Positions 50,053 to 59,747 of a DNA stretch of 64,000 bases are shown piece after piece (position 1 is the stretch's first letter; every line of letters begins with the position of its first letter). Under the pieces are notes generated by a model. That model was not told the origin of the DNA, did not search any database, and worked only from the letters and a program-made list of their open reading frames with translations. Origin of the DNA: Nonomuraea rubra. GTDB lineage: Bacteria; Actinomycetota; Actinomycetes; Streptosporangiales; Streptosporangiaceae. The stretch lies in contig NZ_JACHMI010000001.1 of NCBI RefSeq assembly GCF_014207985.1, positions 3,579,001 to 3,643,000 on the forward strand. Direction: 5' to 3'. The position numbers were made by a program, and so were the translations under genes.

Positions 50053-50131
50053 CTACGGTGCGTACAGGGCCGTCGCCCTGCGGCGTGGACAGGGCTGCCG
50101 CCGTGCTACGGCGTGGACAGGGCCGCCGCCC
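50053..50131. repeat. Duplicated 3' end of the MBL gene
   Basis: About three degenerate copies of a 25- to 28-base unit (CTACGGCGTGGACAGGGCCG and following bases). One copy is the coding end of the MBL gene; the other two lie just beyond its stop codon. Confidence 0.7.
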
Positions 50132-50804
50132 TTTCGAGGGCGGCGCGCGCGTTCATGACGGGGTCGCCGTGCCCCACGCAGGCGACCTCCGCATCGAGGC
50201 CCGCGAGCCGGCGGAACGAGCGGAGCATCTCGTCGCGGTCCATGTTGAACACTCCCGGCATGACCTGCCCGTTGACGTGCGCCACCGTGTCACCGGTGAA
50301 CAACACCCCGGCCCGGGGCAGGTGCACGGCGATGCTGCCGGCGGTGTGCCCGGGAGTGGCGATCACGCGGGCGCCGCCGCCGAAGGCGATCAGGTCGCCG
50401 TCCTCCAGCTCCCGGTCCACCCGGCACGGCGGGGCGGGAGGCAGCAGGTGGGCGCCGAGGCTGCGGTGCAGTGCCCGCTCCTCGTCGGTGAAGTTCGGAG
50501 GCGGCGCCGGCACCTCGCCCCTGATCACCGGCGCCTCCGCCCTGTGGGCCAGCACCTCCACCTCGCCCCACGCCGCGACCGCCGCCGCGCCACCGCAGTG
50601 GTCCTCGTGGTAGTGGGTGAGCACGACCCGGCGTACGTCGTCCGTACGCAGGCCGAGCCGTCCGATCGCCTCGGCGATCTCGTCACCGCTGGTGGCGATG
50701 CCCGTGTCGACCAGCGTGAGCGCGCCCGCGTCGTTCCACAGGTACGCCTGCCCGAACGCGAGCCGCAGCAGGTGCAGCTCCTGACGGATCTCCACGATCT
50801 CCAC
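50106..50804 (-). CDS. MBL-fold metallohydrolase
   Basis: 232 residues. The metal-binding motif HYHEDH is in VVLTHYHEDHCGGAA; later ligands are in TPGHTAGS and GDTVAHVNG (Asp) and VGHGDPV (His). The layout is that of a small glyoxalase II-like or lactonase-like metallo-beta-lactamase-fold hydrolase, without a signal peptide. It is divergent from the LysR gene, the usual arrangement for a LysR regulator and its target. The substrate cannot be inferred. Confidence 0.92.
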   Translation of the reverse strand: MEIVEIRQELHLLRLAFGQAYLWNDAGALTLVDTGIATSGDEIAEAIGRLGLRTDDVRRVVLTHYHEDHCGGAAAVAAWGEVEVLAHRAEAPVIRGEVPAPPPNFTDEERALHRSLGAHLLPPAPPCRVDRELEDGDLIAFGGGARVIATPGHTAGSIAVHLPRAGVLFTGDTVAHVNGQVMPGVFNMDRDEMLRSFRRLAGLDAEVACVGHGDPVMNARAALERAAALSTP

Positions 50805-50919
50805 TGTTCCGCCTTCCTCCGTCGCGACGCCGTTCCTTCACCGCGACGGACTTCCTTCGTCGCGACGACCAGGTAACCCGGTCGGAGCCGTCCGCGTCCA
50901 ACAGCGATCCGCGCCGGAT

Positions 50920-50938
50920 TGACAACCGGTCGTTGTCA
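50920..50938. promoter_or_regulatory. Inverted repeat in the MBL-LysR gap
   Basis: TGACAAC, five bases, GTTGTCA: perfect 7-bp arms, 15 bases before the LysR start. TTGACA at 50919-50924 overlaps the left arm as a possible -35. It is the likely site for the LysR protein. Confidence 0.65.
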
Positions 50939-50953
50939 GTCCATCCTCCTGGC

Positions 50954-51895
50954 GTGGATGCGGACATATCGGGCATGCGCGCCTTCGTGGTGACCGCGGA
51001 GGAGCTGCACTTCGGCAGGGCCGGTGCGCGGCTGTTCGTCACCCAGCAGGCGCTGTCGAAGCGCATCCGCAGGCTGGAGGAGGCGCTGGGTGCCGCGCTG
51101 TTCGAGCGGACCACCCGGTCCATCCGGCTGACGGCCGCGGGCCGGCGCCTCCTGCCCGCGGCGGCCGAGGCGGTGGCGGCCTTCGACCGGGCCGTCGAGG
51201 CGGTCCGCGCGGCCGACGACCCGGTCCGGGTGGACGTCTACGACGAACGGTTCACGCCGCTGCGCCTGGTGCGCGAGGCCAGCGAACGCGACCCCCGGCT
51301 GCGGGTGGAGCTCAGCATGCGGCAGGGGCTGGCGGTCGCGCTGCCCGCGCTGCGCAGGCAGGAGATCGACGCGGCCTTCGGGCGGGTGCACGACCTGCCG
51401 GGGCCGTGGCCGCGGGAGCTGGCGTACCGGCTCGTCCACCTGGAGCCGCTGGCCGCGTTCGTACCGGAGGACCACGCGCTCGCCGGGCGGAGCGAGCTGC
51501 GCCCGGCGGATCTGCGGGCGGGAGGCATCGCCATGCCGGACCCTGCGGGCGCCGAGGAGTGGCGCGGCTACCTGGAACGCCTCGCCGCCAGGCTCGGCGT
51601 GCCGCTGTGCTTCAACGCGCCCGCGATCGGCGTGCGGCACCTGGTGGAGCAGTTCCTGGGCGAGAGGCACGCCGTGGGACTGGGCGAGATCAGCATCGAC
51701 GCCGAAGGGAGCGGGCTGCGCCGGATACCGATCGTCGAGCCGGTGCCTCTGCTGCCGTGGTCGGTGGTCTGGCACCGGCGCAACCCGCGCCCGCTCCTGC
51801 GCTCACTGCTCGCCCAGCTGCGGCCCGCGCGCCTGCCCGATCCGGCCGGTTCGCGCTACTGGGTCCCCGAGATCGACCACATCGCGCGGGCGTGA
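50954..51895 (+). CDS. LysR-family regulator
   Basis: 313 residues from the GTG at 50954. The HTH is MRAFVVTAEELHFGRAGARLFVTQQALSKRIRRLEEALGAALFERTTRSIRLTAAG; the rest is a LysR substrate-binding domain (LAYRLVHLEPLAAFVPEDHALAG). I chose this start because the family pattern begins there; a TTG at 50933 is also in frame but lies inside the inverted repeat. No ribosome site is visible. Divergent from the MBL gene, which is its probable target. Confidence 0.92.
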   Translation: MDADISGMRAFVVTAEELHFGRAGARLFVTQQALSKRIRRLEEALGAALFERTTRSIRLTAAGRRLLPAAAEAVAAFDRAVEAVRAADDPVRVDVYDERFTPLRLVREASERDPRLRVELSMRQGLAVALPALRRQEIDAAFGRVHDLPGPWPRELAYRLVHLEPLAAFVPEDHALAGRSELRPADLRAGGIAMPDPAGAEEWRGYLERLAARLGVPLCFNAPAIGVRHLVEQFLGERHAVGLGEISIDAEGSGLRRIPIVEPVPLLPWSVVWHRRNPRPLLRSLLAQLRPARLPDPAGSRYWVPEIDHIARA

Positions 51896-51986
51896 TCGGG
51901 CCGCGGCATGGGAAGCGCACGGCGTCCGCGATGACGTGGCCGTCAGCGGTGCCGCCGACGCCGTGCCCGCCCGTGCCCCGGCCTGG

Positions 51987-53445
51987 TCACGTACGGACGA
52001 GGTGGTCGTGGAGGCGGCGCGCCGCGCGGACGAGGCCGCTCGACCCGTTGCGTGCGGCGATCGCGCCGACCTCGGGGATCGCGCCACGCGCGCCCGCCCA
52101 CCGGGAGGCGTCGGCGGCGAACTCCAGGGCGCGCGTGTGCCCGCTGTGGGCACGTTCGTCCGCAGCCGGCAGGAACACGGGCAGCAAGCCACGCATGATC
52201 TCCCACACCTCGCGGTGCGCACCCCTGCGCGCCACGTCTTCCAGCGCCGAGCTCACCTGGCTCATGCCGATCCCGACGGTACGCATGCACGGGCCGAGCT
52301 GCCGGCCGCACAGCTCGGCGTTCAGGTACCCGGTGGCGGCCGCACACAGCAGCAGCTCCCGGCAGTGCTCGGCGTGCCAGTTGCGCTCCGCCAGCAACAT
52401 GCCCAGGACCAGCGCCGTCCCCTCACCCACGGGCCCGTCCTCGTGGCACAGCGGCGTCACGAACCCGTGCAGGTGTCCCGGGCTCTGCCAGTAGCCGAAC
52501 ACCTGCGGGAGGAGCTGCATGGCCACCACCTCCCGATCGGAGGGCAGCGCCATCCGCCACAGGTTCGAGTTGCAGCCGGGGGCGGCGCCCAGGACCGAGG
52601 GGGGCGGCGGGTCGGACATCAGCGCGTCCACCAGCGGCATCCCCGTCGGCTCCAGCCGGACCCGGCCGCGCGGGAACGCCGCCGCCCTACCGGATCGGCC
52701 GCCCGGAAACGCCGCCACGCCGGCGGGGCGGCCGCCTGGAGATGCCGCCGGGCTGCCGGGGCGGGCGCCGGTCTGGGGCTACTCCACGCGCGTCTCGGGC
52801 TCGGGCCGACGCCTCAGCCAGCGCTCCAGCGCGGCGCCGGCCTCGCTGGTACGGGCCAGCCGGCCGGCACGGGCCGTCACTTCGGGGTCCACCTCGCGGG
52901 GCAGCCGCAGCAGCGCCTGCTCCAGGTCGGCGGGCAGGTGGCGGACGCCCGCGCGCTCGTACCCCTCGATCCTGGCGACCAGCTCGGCGGGATCGACGTG
53001 GCCGGAGGTGAAGGTGGGCGTGGCCAGGAGGTACGGCGGCAGCGTCCCTCGCTTGAGCGCGCTCAGGATCTCGGCGCAGCGCAGGAGCATGGCCCAGTGC
53101 GGCGGCGCGACCCGCCCCTGCTCGGGCAGCCGCCACCCGGGCAACTGCTGCTCGGGCAGCCATTCACGCGACGCGCTCTCCCGCGCGCCGGGCTCGGCGG
53201 CCTCGCGTAGGAGGGCCTCGGTCCACTGGATGGGGCTCGCCCACTTGTCCTGAGCCGCCAGGTTCGTCGTACGGATCGGGCGCGTCGCGAGGTCCGGCGC
53301 GCGCGGGAGGCCGCCTGACGCCGGTCGCGTGCCGCGGCTCGGCACGGGGACGAGTCCGTGTACCTGGGGCAGCCGCTCGCTGCCGCGGTTCGCCCAGCTC
53401 AGAGGGCAGGTCTACGAGCTGGTCCAGCAGGTCAGGAGCGGCCAT
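51987..53445 (-). pseudogene. Decayed DUF6493-like gene
   Basis: Two minus-strand stretches in one frame, 53345-52779 and 52718-51987, are parted by a TAG at 52779-52781 inside a Gly/Ala/Pro-rich repeat linker (AAFPGGRSGRAAAFPRGR). The upstream part has PPHWAMLLRCAEILSALKRGTLPPYLLATPTFTSGHVDP and DLEQALLRLPREVDPEV, as in the C-terminal half of large DUF6493 proteins; the downstream part continues with HLHGFVTPLCHEDGPVGE. An ATG at 53445 gives MAAPDLLDQLVDLPSELGE in another frame, so a frameshift is likely near 53340. The large N-terminal part of the family is missing. The second part could start anew at 52640. Confidence 0.55.
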
Positions 53446-53477
53446 CGCCCGGCGTCCCCCGCGTCGAGCGGCGCCGC

Positions 53478-54344
53478 TCACCGACCGGTGGCCCCGGAGG
53501 TGAGGCCCGCGAGGAGCCGCAGCGCGGCCTCCGACGGCGAGCCCGGCTCGGCGTTGAACACGGCCACGCGCTGCCCCTCGTCGTTCGGCAGGGTCATGAA
53601 CTCGGTGAGGAGCTCCATCGTCCCCACCACCGGGTGGTGGTAGACGCGGGGATCGCTGCCGCAGTCGCCGACGGTGTGCGCCGCCCACAGCTTCGCGAAC
53701 TCCGGGCAGCGCAGCGTCAGCTCGCCCACCAGCGCGGTCAGGGCGGGCGCGCCGGGATGGCGGTCCGCGATGAGCCGCAGGTCCGCGACCGTGGAGCGGG
53801 CCTTGCGCGGCCAGTCGCCGTACAGCTCGCGCAGGTGCGGGTCGAGAAACAACATCCGGGCGACGTTGGGCCGGTCGGCGGGCCGGTCCGGCGCGCCGTG
53901 ATCGAGGTGCCCGGCCAGCAGCGCGTGCCCCATCGGGTTCCAGGCCAGGATGTCCAGGAAGCAGCCCATGACCAGCGCGGGCACGTCCCCGAACGAGTCG
54001 ATCATGAGCCGGACGCCGGGGCGTACCCGCTCGGGCCTGGCCACCCGGCGGCGGGTCCGCGCCGCCTTCGGCCGGGCCAGCGCGTACAGGTGGACCCGCT
54101 CGGCCTCGTCCAGGCGCAGGACGCGGGCGACGGCGTCGAGCACCGCGTCGGAGGCGTTCGGGCTCTGACCCTGCTCCAGGCGGGTGTAGTAGCCGGCGCT
54201 CACGCCGGCGAGCTGGGCCAGCTCCTCCCGCCGCAGCCCGGGCACCCGGCGCCGGCCGCCGTACGCGGGCAGCCCGGCGTCCTCGGGCCGCAGCCGCGCC
54301 CGCCTCGACCGCAGGAACTCGCCCAGCTCGCCGTGTGCGTCCAT
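53478..54344 (-). CDS. XRE-family regulator with MmyB-like ligand domain
   Basis: 288 residues. The HTH is GLRREELAQLAGVSAGYYTRLEQGQSPNASDAVLDAVARVL; the rest is an MmyB-like (PAS-like) domain, with DILAWNPMGHALLAG, RMLFLDPHLRELYGDW and HPVVGTMELLTEFMTLPNDEGQRVAVFNAEPGSPSEAALRLL. This common actinomycete type often represses a neighbouring short-chain dehydrogenase, and one lies divergently here. GATACT stands 7 nt before the ATG as a possible -10, so the mRNA may be leaderless. Confidence 0.93.
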   Translation of the reverse strand: MDAHGELGEFLRSRRARLRPEDAGLPAYGGRRRVPGLRREELAQLAGVSAGYYTRLEQGQSPNASDAVLDAVARVLRLDEAERVHLYALARPKAARTRRRVARPERVRPGVRLMIDSFGDVPALVMGCFLDILAWNPMGHALLAGHLDHGAPDRPADRPNVARMLFLDPHLRELYGDWPRKARSTVADLRLIADRHPGAPALTALVGELTLRCPEFAKLWAAHTVGDCGSDPRVYHHPVVGTMELLTEFMTLPNDEGQRVAVFNAEPGSPSEAALRLLAGLTSGATGR

Positions 54345-54479
54345 ACGGGCCAGTATCGCCCGTCCGCCGCCGCCCAGCCTGCACCTGTCAGGGGTGGTCA
54401 CCGCGGATGGCTGGCAAAGGCCCGCCGCCCGGCCGCAGCCTGTCCTGCGAGCCCTTCGACACGGAACGGAAGACGAGAA

Positions 54480-55064
54480 GTGAAGATCATCGTGATCGGC
54501 GCGACAGGAACCATCGGCGGAGCGGTGACGCGGGCGCTGGGGCCCCGCCACGACGTGGTACGCGCCTCCCGCCGCGGCCCGGCGACCGTGGACCTGGACG
54601 ACGCCGCCTCCATCGACGCCCTCTTCGCCCGGACGGGGCCGGTGGACGCCGTGGTGTGCTGCGCGGCGAGCGGCGCCCTGAGCCCGCTGGGCACCCCCGC
54701 GGGCGAGGACTACTGGCGCGGGCTCCAGGCCAAGCTCATCGGCCAGGTGAACGTGGTCCGCAGCGCGCTCGCCCACGTCCGCGACGGCGGCTCCGTCACC
54801 ATCACCAGCGGGCGCTTCGCCGCGCCGGTCCCGGGCAGCTCGCTCGGCCACCTGGTCAACGCGGGCCTGGAGGCGTTCGTACGGGCCGCCGCGATCGAGA
54901 TGCCCCGCGACCTGCGCCTGAACGCGGTCAGCCCCGGCTGGGTCAGGGAGACCCTCCTCACCCTCGGCCTGGACCCCGCCGGCGGCACCCCCGCGGCCGA
55001 CGTGGCCCGCGTCTACGTGGAGGCCGTGGAGGGCCACGCGCACGGCGGCACCCTCCCCGCCTGA
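54480..55064 (+). CDS. Short-chain dehydrogenase-like protein
   Basis: 194 residues. IIVIGATGTIGGAVTRAL is the nucleotide-binding loop and VVCCAASGAL the structural motif. The catalytic YxxxK is not clear; the matching region reads SSLGHLVNAGLEAFVRAAAIEM. LNAVSPGWVRETL follows, as in the family. It is at the short end for SDRs. Many such short members pair with an XRE/MmyB regulator, as here. The start is GTG at 54480 with GGAAG upstream. Substrate unknown; activity is uncertain without the tyrosine. Confidence 0.88.
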   Translation: MKIIVIGATGTIGGAVTRALGPRHDVVRASRRGPATVDLDDAASIDALFARTGPVDAVVCCAASGALSPLGTPAGEDYWRGLQAKLIGQVNVVRSALAHVRDGGSVTITSGRFAAPVPGSSLGHLVNAGLEAFVRAAAIEMPRDLRLNAVSPGWVRETLLTLGLDPAGGTPAADVARVYVEAVEGHAHGGTLPA

Positions 55065-55065
55065 G

Positions 55066-55836
55066 CTACTCGAACAGGTGGCGGTGGGCCAGGCTCCAGG
55101 CCAGCCTCCCGCCGAGGTCGTCGAGGTGCCCCTCGGCGACCCAGCGGGCCTGCGGCTGCCGCCCGGCGGCCGCCAGCTCGCGCACCCGCTCGATGCCGTC
55201 CCGCTGCACCCCGATGACCGCGTCCACCAGGCCCTCGGCCGACGGCAGGCCGTAGGCTCCGGCGAACAGCTCCAGGCGGCGACGCCGGTCGGGAGGCGCG
55301 GGGTAGCGCAGCCAGCGCAGGCATTCGGCGTCGTCGCGGAACGGCGCCACGTACTCCAGCGCGTACGCGACGTCGTGCAGCCGGGGCCTGGGCAGGGCGT
55401 AGTCCCAGTCGAGGATCCCGGCGGGGCGGTCACCGCGCCAGACGACGTTCCACGGGCCGAAGTCGCCGTGGCAGATCACCTCGCCGTCGCGCGGCTCCGC
55501 CTCGCCGGTGAACCAGCTCAGCCCCGGAGGCGGCCGGAAGCCGGCGACCGCGTCGTGATAGCCGCGCAGCAGGCGGGCGAAGGACACCAGGCCGGCGTCG
55601 CCCACCACCTTGGCCCACCCCCGCGGGCCGGACTCGCCCTCCAGGTAGGTCAGGACCTCCCGGCCCTGCTCGTCGAGGCCCAGGACGCGCGGCGAGTACG
55701 GGTAGCTCGCCTCCTCCAGGTGCCGCAGCAGCGCGTGGACGGCGGGTGTCCACGGATGGACGGGCCTGCGGACGGTGTCGCCGACGCGTACCACCCTGCG
55801 GTGCTCGTCATCCTGGAGGATCTCCTCACGGCTCAC
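55066..55836 (-). CDS. APH-family phosphotransferase
   Basis: 256 residues of the aminoglycoside phosphotransferase/choline kinase fold. The catalytic loop is ICHGDFGPWNVVW and the metal-binding motif AGILDWDYALP. The N-terminal lobe is short but present (RRVVRVGDTVRRPV). Substrates of such genes range from aminoglycosides to other small alcohols, so resistance should not be assumed. It lies 10 nt after the phosphonate permease gene in the same direction and may be co-transcribed. GTG start without a clear ribosome site. Confidence 0.9.
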   Translation of the reverse strand: MSREEILQDDEHRRVVRVGDTVRRPVHPWTPAVHALLRHLEEASYPYSPRVLGLDEQGREVLTYLEGESGPRGWAKVVGDAGLVSFARLLRGYHDAVAGFRPPPGLSWFTGEAEPRDGEVICHGDFGPWNVVWRGDRPAGILDWDYALPRPRLHDVAYALEYVAPFRDDAECLRWLRYPAPPDRRRRLELFAGAYGLPSAEGLVDAVIGVQRDGIERVRELAAAGRQPQARWVAEGHLDDLGGRLAWSLAHRHLFE

Positions 55837-55846
55837 GTGGCGGACT

Positions 55847-56670
55847 CTAGCCGCCGATGCGGCGCCGCACGTACGCCGAGAGCTGGTCGACGGCGACCAC
55901 GAGCACCATGACGATGGCCAGGTGCGTGACCATCTCGTCGAACCGGAACAGCTTGATCGACTGGTTGACCAGGAAGCCGATGCCGCCCGCGCCGACGAGG
56001 CCGAGCACCAGGGACGAGCGCACGTTCACGTCGAAGCGGTAGAGCAGCAGCCCGACGAACTGCGGCACCACCGCGGGCAGCACGGCGTGCGCGGCGGCCT
56101 GGACGCCCGACGCGCCGCCGACGCGCAGCGCGTCACGCGGGCCGAGGTCGGTCTCCTCCATCGCCTCGGCCCACAGCTTGCCCATCACCCCCGTGTTGTG
56201 GAAGATCAGCGCCAGCACGCCGGCGAACGGGCCGAGGCCCACGGCGGTGACGAAGACCAGCGCGAAGACCACGTCGGGCACGGCGCGCAGGAACGACAGC
56301 AGCGAGCGGGCCGCCTGGTAGGCCCAGCGGTTCGGCGCCGTCGTCCGCGCCGCCAGCAGCGCGAGCACGAGCGCGAACGGCACCGAGAACGTGGTGCCCA
56401 GCAGGCCGATGCCCAGCGTGACCAGCGCCGCCTGGAGGCCCGGCAGCAGCACCCCGTCCCACGACAGGTCCGGCGGCAGGGCCTGGCCGACGAAGTCCGC
56501 CATGCCGCGCCAGCCCTGCACCAGGGCGGCGGGGGAGAACTCGGTGCCGTTCCAGGCCAGCACGTGGGCGATCACGATGGCCACGGTGATGGCGGCGGTG
56601 GCCGTGGTGACGGGGCGCCGGCGGGGCGGGGTGAGGCGGGAGTCCGGAGGGATCGTGCCCGCGGTGGTGC

Positions 56671-56674
<4 letters not shown>
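55847..56674 (-). CDS. phnE: Phosphonate ABC transporter permease
   Basis: 275 residues with about six membrane helices. The EAA-type loop is DALRVGGASGVQAAAHAVLPAVVPQFVGLLLYRFDVNVRSS, typical of PhnE; LVNQSIKLFRFDEM near the end also fits. It forms the channel for the phosphonate importer with the ATPase gene upstream, whose stop overlaps its ATG (ATGA). The full operon order is HpnW-like oxidoreductase, binding protein, ATPase, permease. Confidence 0.93.
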
Positions 56675-57515
<841 letters not shown>

Positions 57516-57519
<4 letters not shown>

Positions 57520-58421
57520 ACGTCCTTCTCGGTCAGGCCGAGCGCGGTGGCCAGGTCGAACAGCGGCTTGTAGGTGTCCTTGGTGACGGCCACGAGCGGC
57601 CCGGGCGGGTTCACGTCGAGGAACGCGCCGACCTTGGCGACGTCGGACGGCCCCAGCTTCAGCAGCGCCGAGGCGATCGCGTCGCGCAGGGCCGGGTCGA
57701 GCTTGCCGTGCACGGTGATCGGGTCGTTCGGGATGGCGTCGGAGGTCCACACCTGGCGGTACTCGGCAGCGTCGAAGCTGCCCTCGGCCTTGGCGGTGGC
57801 GAGCTGCTGGCTGTTGATCTCGGCGGCGTCCACCTTGCCGTTGGCCAGGGCGAGCAGTGCCTCGGGGTGACCGCCCGCGTAGTCGATCTTCACGTCGGAC
57901 TCGGCCAGGCCCTGCGTCTTGAGCGCGTAGCGGGGCAGGGCGTCGCCCGACGTCGAGCCGGGGCTGGACAGGGCCAGCGACTTGCCCTTCAGATCCTTGA
58001 TGGAGGTGATCGGCGAGTTCGCGGGCACCCAGATGCCGGCGGTGTAGGTGGTCAGGGCGCCCTTGGCGTCGGCGAAGGAGGCGACGGGCCGGGCGTCGGC
58101 CTTGGTGCTGGCGAAGACGTAGCCGAGCGGGCCGAACTGGGCCATTTCCAGCTGGCCGTTGCGCATCGCCAGCACCTCGGCCGAGTAGTCCTCGACGATC
58201 TTCAGCTCGACCGGGCAGTTCAGGCTCTTCTGCAGCGCGGCGGCCAGGGTCTCGTAGGCCGGCTTGAGCTTGGCCGGGTCCTCGTACGGCTCGACGCCGA
58301 AGCGGATCTTCCCGTTCGGGCAGGTGGCGGAGCCGGTCGCGGCGGGTTCGCCGCCGCCGCAGCCGGTCAGCAGCAGGGCCGGGAGCACGGCCAGGGCGGC
58401 CAGGGCAGGTCGTGCACGCAT
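57516..58421 (-). CDS. phnD: Phosphonate-binding lipoprotein
   Basis: 301 residues. The signal peptide ends in lipobox LTGC. The mature part matches PhnD: IRFGVEPYEDPAKLKPAYETLAAAL, VEDYSAEVLAMRNGQLEMAQFGPLGYVFA, LKGKSLALSSPGSTSGDALPRYAL, VDAAEINSQQLA and IPNDPITVHGKLD. It binds a phosphonate outside the membrane and hands it to PhnE and PhnC. The oxidoreductase gene upstream and the hydrolase on the other arm suggest 2-aminoethylphosphonate or a relative as ligand. Confidence 0.94.
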
Positions 58422-58458
58422 GGGTCTTCTCCTCGGAAAAGGGGTTTCGCAGGGGTGG

Positions 58459-59592
58459 TCAGGCCAGCAGGTCGTCGAGGACCTCGGGGGCCAGGCCCAG
58501 GGCGGTGGTCATGCCGATGCCGGAGGTGACCGACACGACGCGCACGCCGGGCATCGGGGTGGCGATCAGGAACGGGTCGGGCGCCGAGGCGTAGACGCCG
58601 CGCCACCGCTCGCGCACCGCCAGCCGCTCGGCGCCGAGCAGGCGGGCGGTCTCGGCCAGGATGTGCCGGTCGAGCTCGTCGGCGCCGAACGGCTCGGGCG
58701 TGACGGCGTAGGCGTGGGTGTCGCCGATGGTGAGGTCGCCGCCGGGGCGCTGGGTGAACATGAGGTTCAGCCCGATGCCGGTCAGCTCCGGGTGCTCGCT
58801 CTCCAGCCGGGCGCGCAGGGCGGGCCTGGTCGGGCAGGCCGCGAAGCCGCCGTAGCGCAGGAGCGAGAAGCCGGACAGCACGGCAGGCTCGACGCGGCGG
58901 CCGTGCGGGTCGGCCACGCGCAGCATGCGCAGCACGCAGCGGCGCAGCCCGGCGCGCTCGGCCAGGCCGGGGAAGTGCCGGTCCACGTCGTGCCCGACGG
59001 CCATGACCACGTGCCCGGCCCTGATCCGGCCCCGGCTGGTGGTCACCAGTCCGGGCTCGACCAGATGCGCCGAGGTGGCCCAGTGGAAGCGCACGCCCTG
59101 GCCGGCCAGCCAGGCGGCGATGGCGTGCACGGCCTGGCGCGGATCCACCCGTACGTCCATCGGCAGCCAGGCGCCGCCGACCACGCCGGGGCCCACCGGC
59201 ACCCGTTCGGCCACCTGGCGGGCGTCGAGCAGCACGGCCTGGCCGTCGCGGGCGGCGGCGAACTCGCGCAGCACCGCGTACTCGTCGCCGGCGCGGGCGA
59301 CCACCACGGTCCCGCTCTCGTCGAGCCGGAACCCGGCCTCCCCGGCCAGGCGCAGCCAGGCGGTCCTGGCGGCCATCGCGTACCGCAGGGCCCGGCCGTC
59401 CTGGGCGGTGAAGCAGCCGTGCCCGAAGTTGCGTACGGAGGCGCCGACGGCGCGCTCGTCCCGCTCGACGACCACGACGGACAGCCCGCGGGCCACGGCG
59501 TCCGCGGCGTGGGCCAGCCCCACGATGCCCGCGCCGACGACCACGAGATCGGCCGCGTCGAGCGACGTGTCCCATGGCAGGTGACTTGTCAT
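58459..59592 (-). CDS. HpnW-like FAD-dependent oxidoreductase (TIGR03364 type)
   Basis: 377 residues. The FAD loop VVVGAGIVGLAHAADAVARG is at about 17-36; SVRNFGHGCFTAQDGRALRYA and GGDLTIGDTHAYAVTPEPF are typical of the group named HpnW, found beside phosphonate genes. Group members are thought to oxidise an aminophosphonate on its amine side to an aldehyde and ammonia. Context supports this: importer genes follow in the same direction and a phosphonatase-like gene lies across the promoter. The ATG is inside a near-palindrome (59584-59599). Confidence 0.85.
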   Translation of the reverse strand: MTSHLPWDTSLDAADLVVVGAGIVGLAHAADAVARGLSVVVVERDERAVGASVRNFGHGCFTAQDGRALRYAMAARTAWLRLAGEAGFRLDESGTVVVARAGDEYAVLREFAAARDGQAVLLDARQVAERVPVGPGVVGGAWLPMDVRVDPRQAVHAIAAWLAGQGVRFHWATSAHLVEPGLVTTSRGRIRAGHVVMAVGHDVDRHFPGLAERAGLRRCVLRMLRVADPHGRRVEPAVLSGFSLLRYGGFAACPTRPALRARLESEHPELTGIGLNLMFTQRPGGDLTIGDTHAYAVTPEPFGADELDRHILAETARLLGAERLAVRERWRGVYASAPDPFLIATPMPGVRVVSVTSGIGMTTALGLAPEVLDDLLA

Positions 59593-59671
59593 GATAAGTA
59601 CGCTGCCGCCCGCAGCGCGGTGACGTCAATCCCGGATCGGACATGTCATCTTGCGTTTGCCTGCATGTCAT
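59584..59671. promoter_or_regulatory. Divergent phosphonate promoter with repeated TGTCAT sites
   Basis: ACTTGTCATGATAAGT (59584-59599) is a 16-bp near-palindrome over the oxidoreductase start codon. TGTCAT occurs at 59587-59592, 59644-59649 and 59666-59671, the last two 22 bases apart (two helical turns). These are likely sites of the GntR regulator encoded next. Confidence 0.6.
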
Positions 59672-59747
59672 TTACGCAGGTGGGAGGGATAGTGGGGAGT
59701 TCGAGAGGCTTCCGATGAATGTCCGGGCTCCTGTATGGTCAAGTGCC

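Noticed and set aside
55066..55836. Aminoglycoside resistance gene
   Set aside because: Only the general APH fold is visible; similar genes act on many substrates and the context is not a resistance locus.
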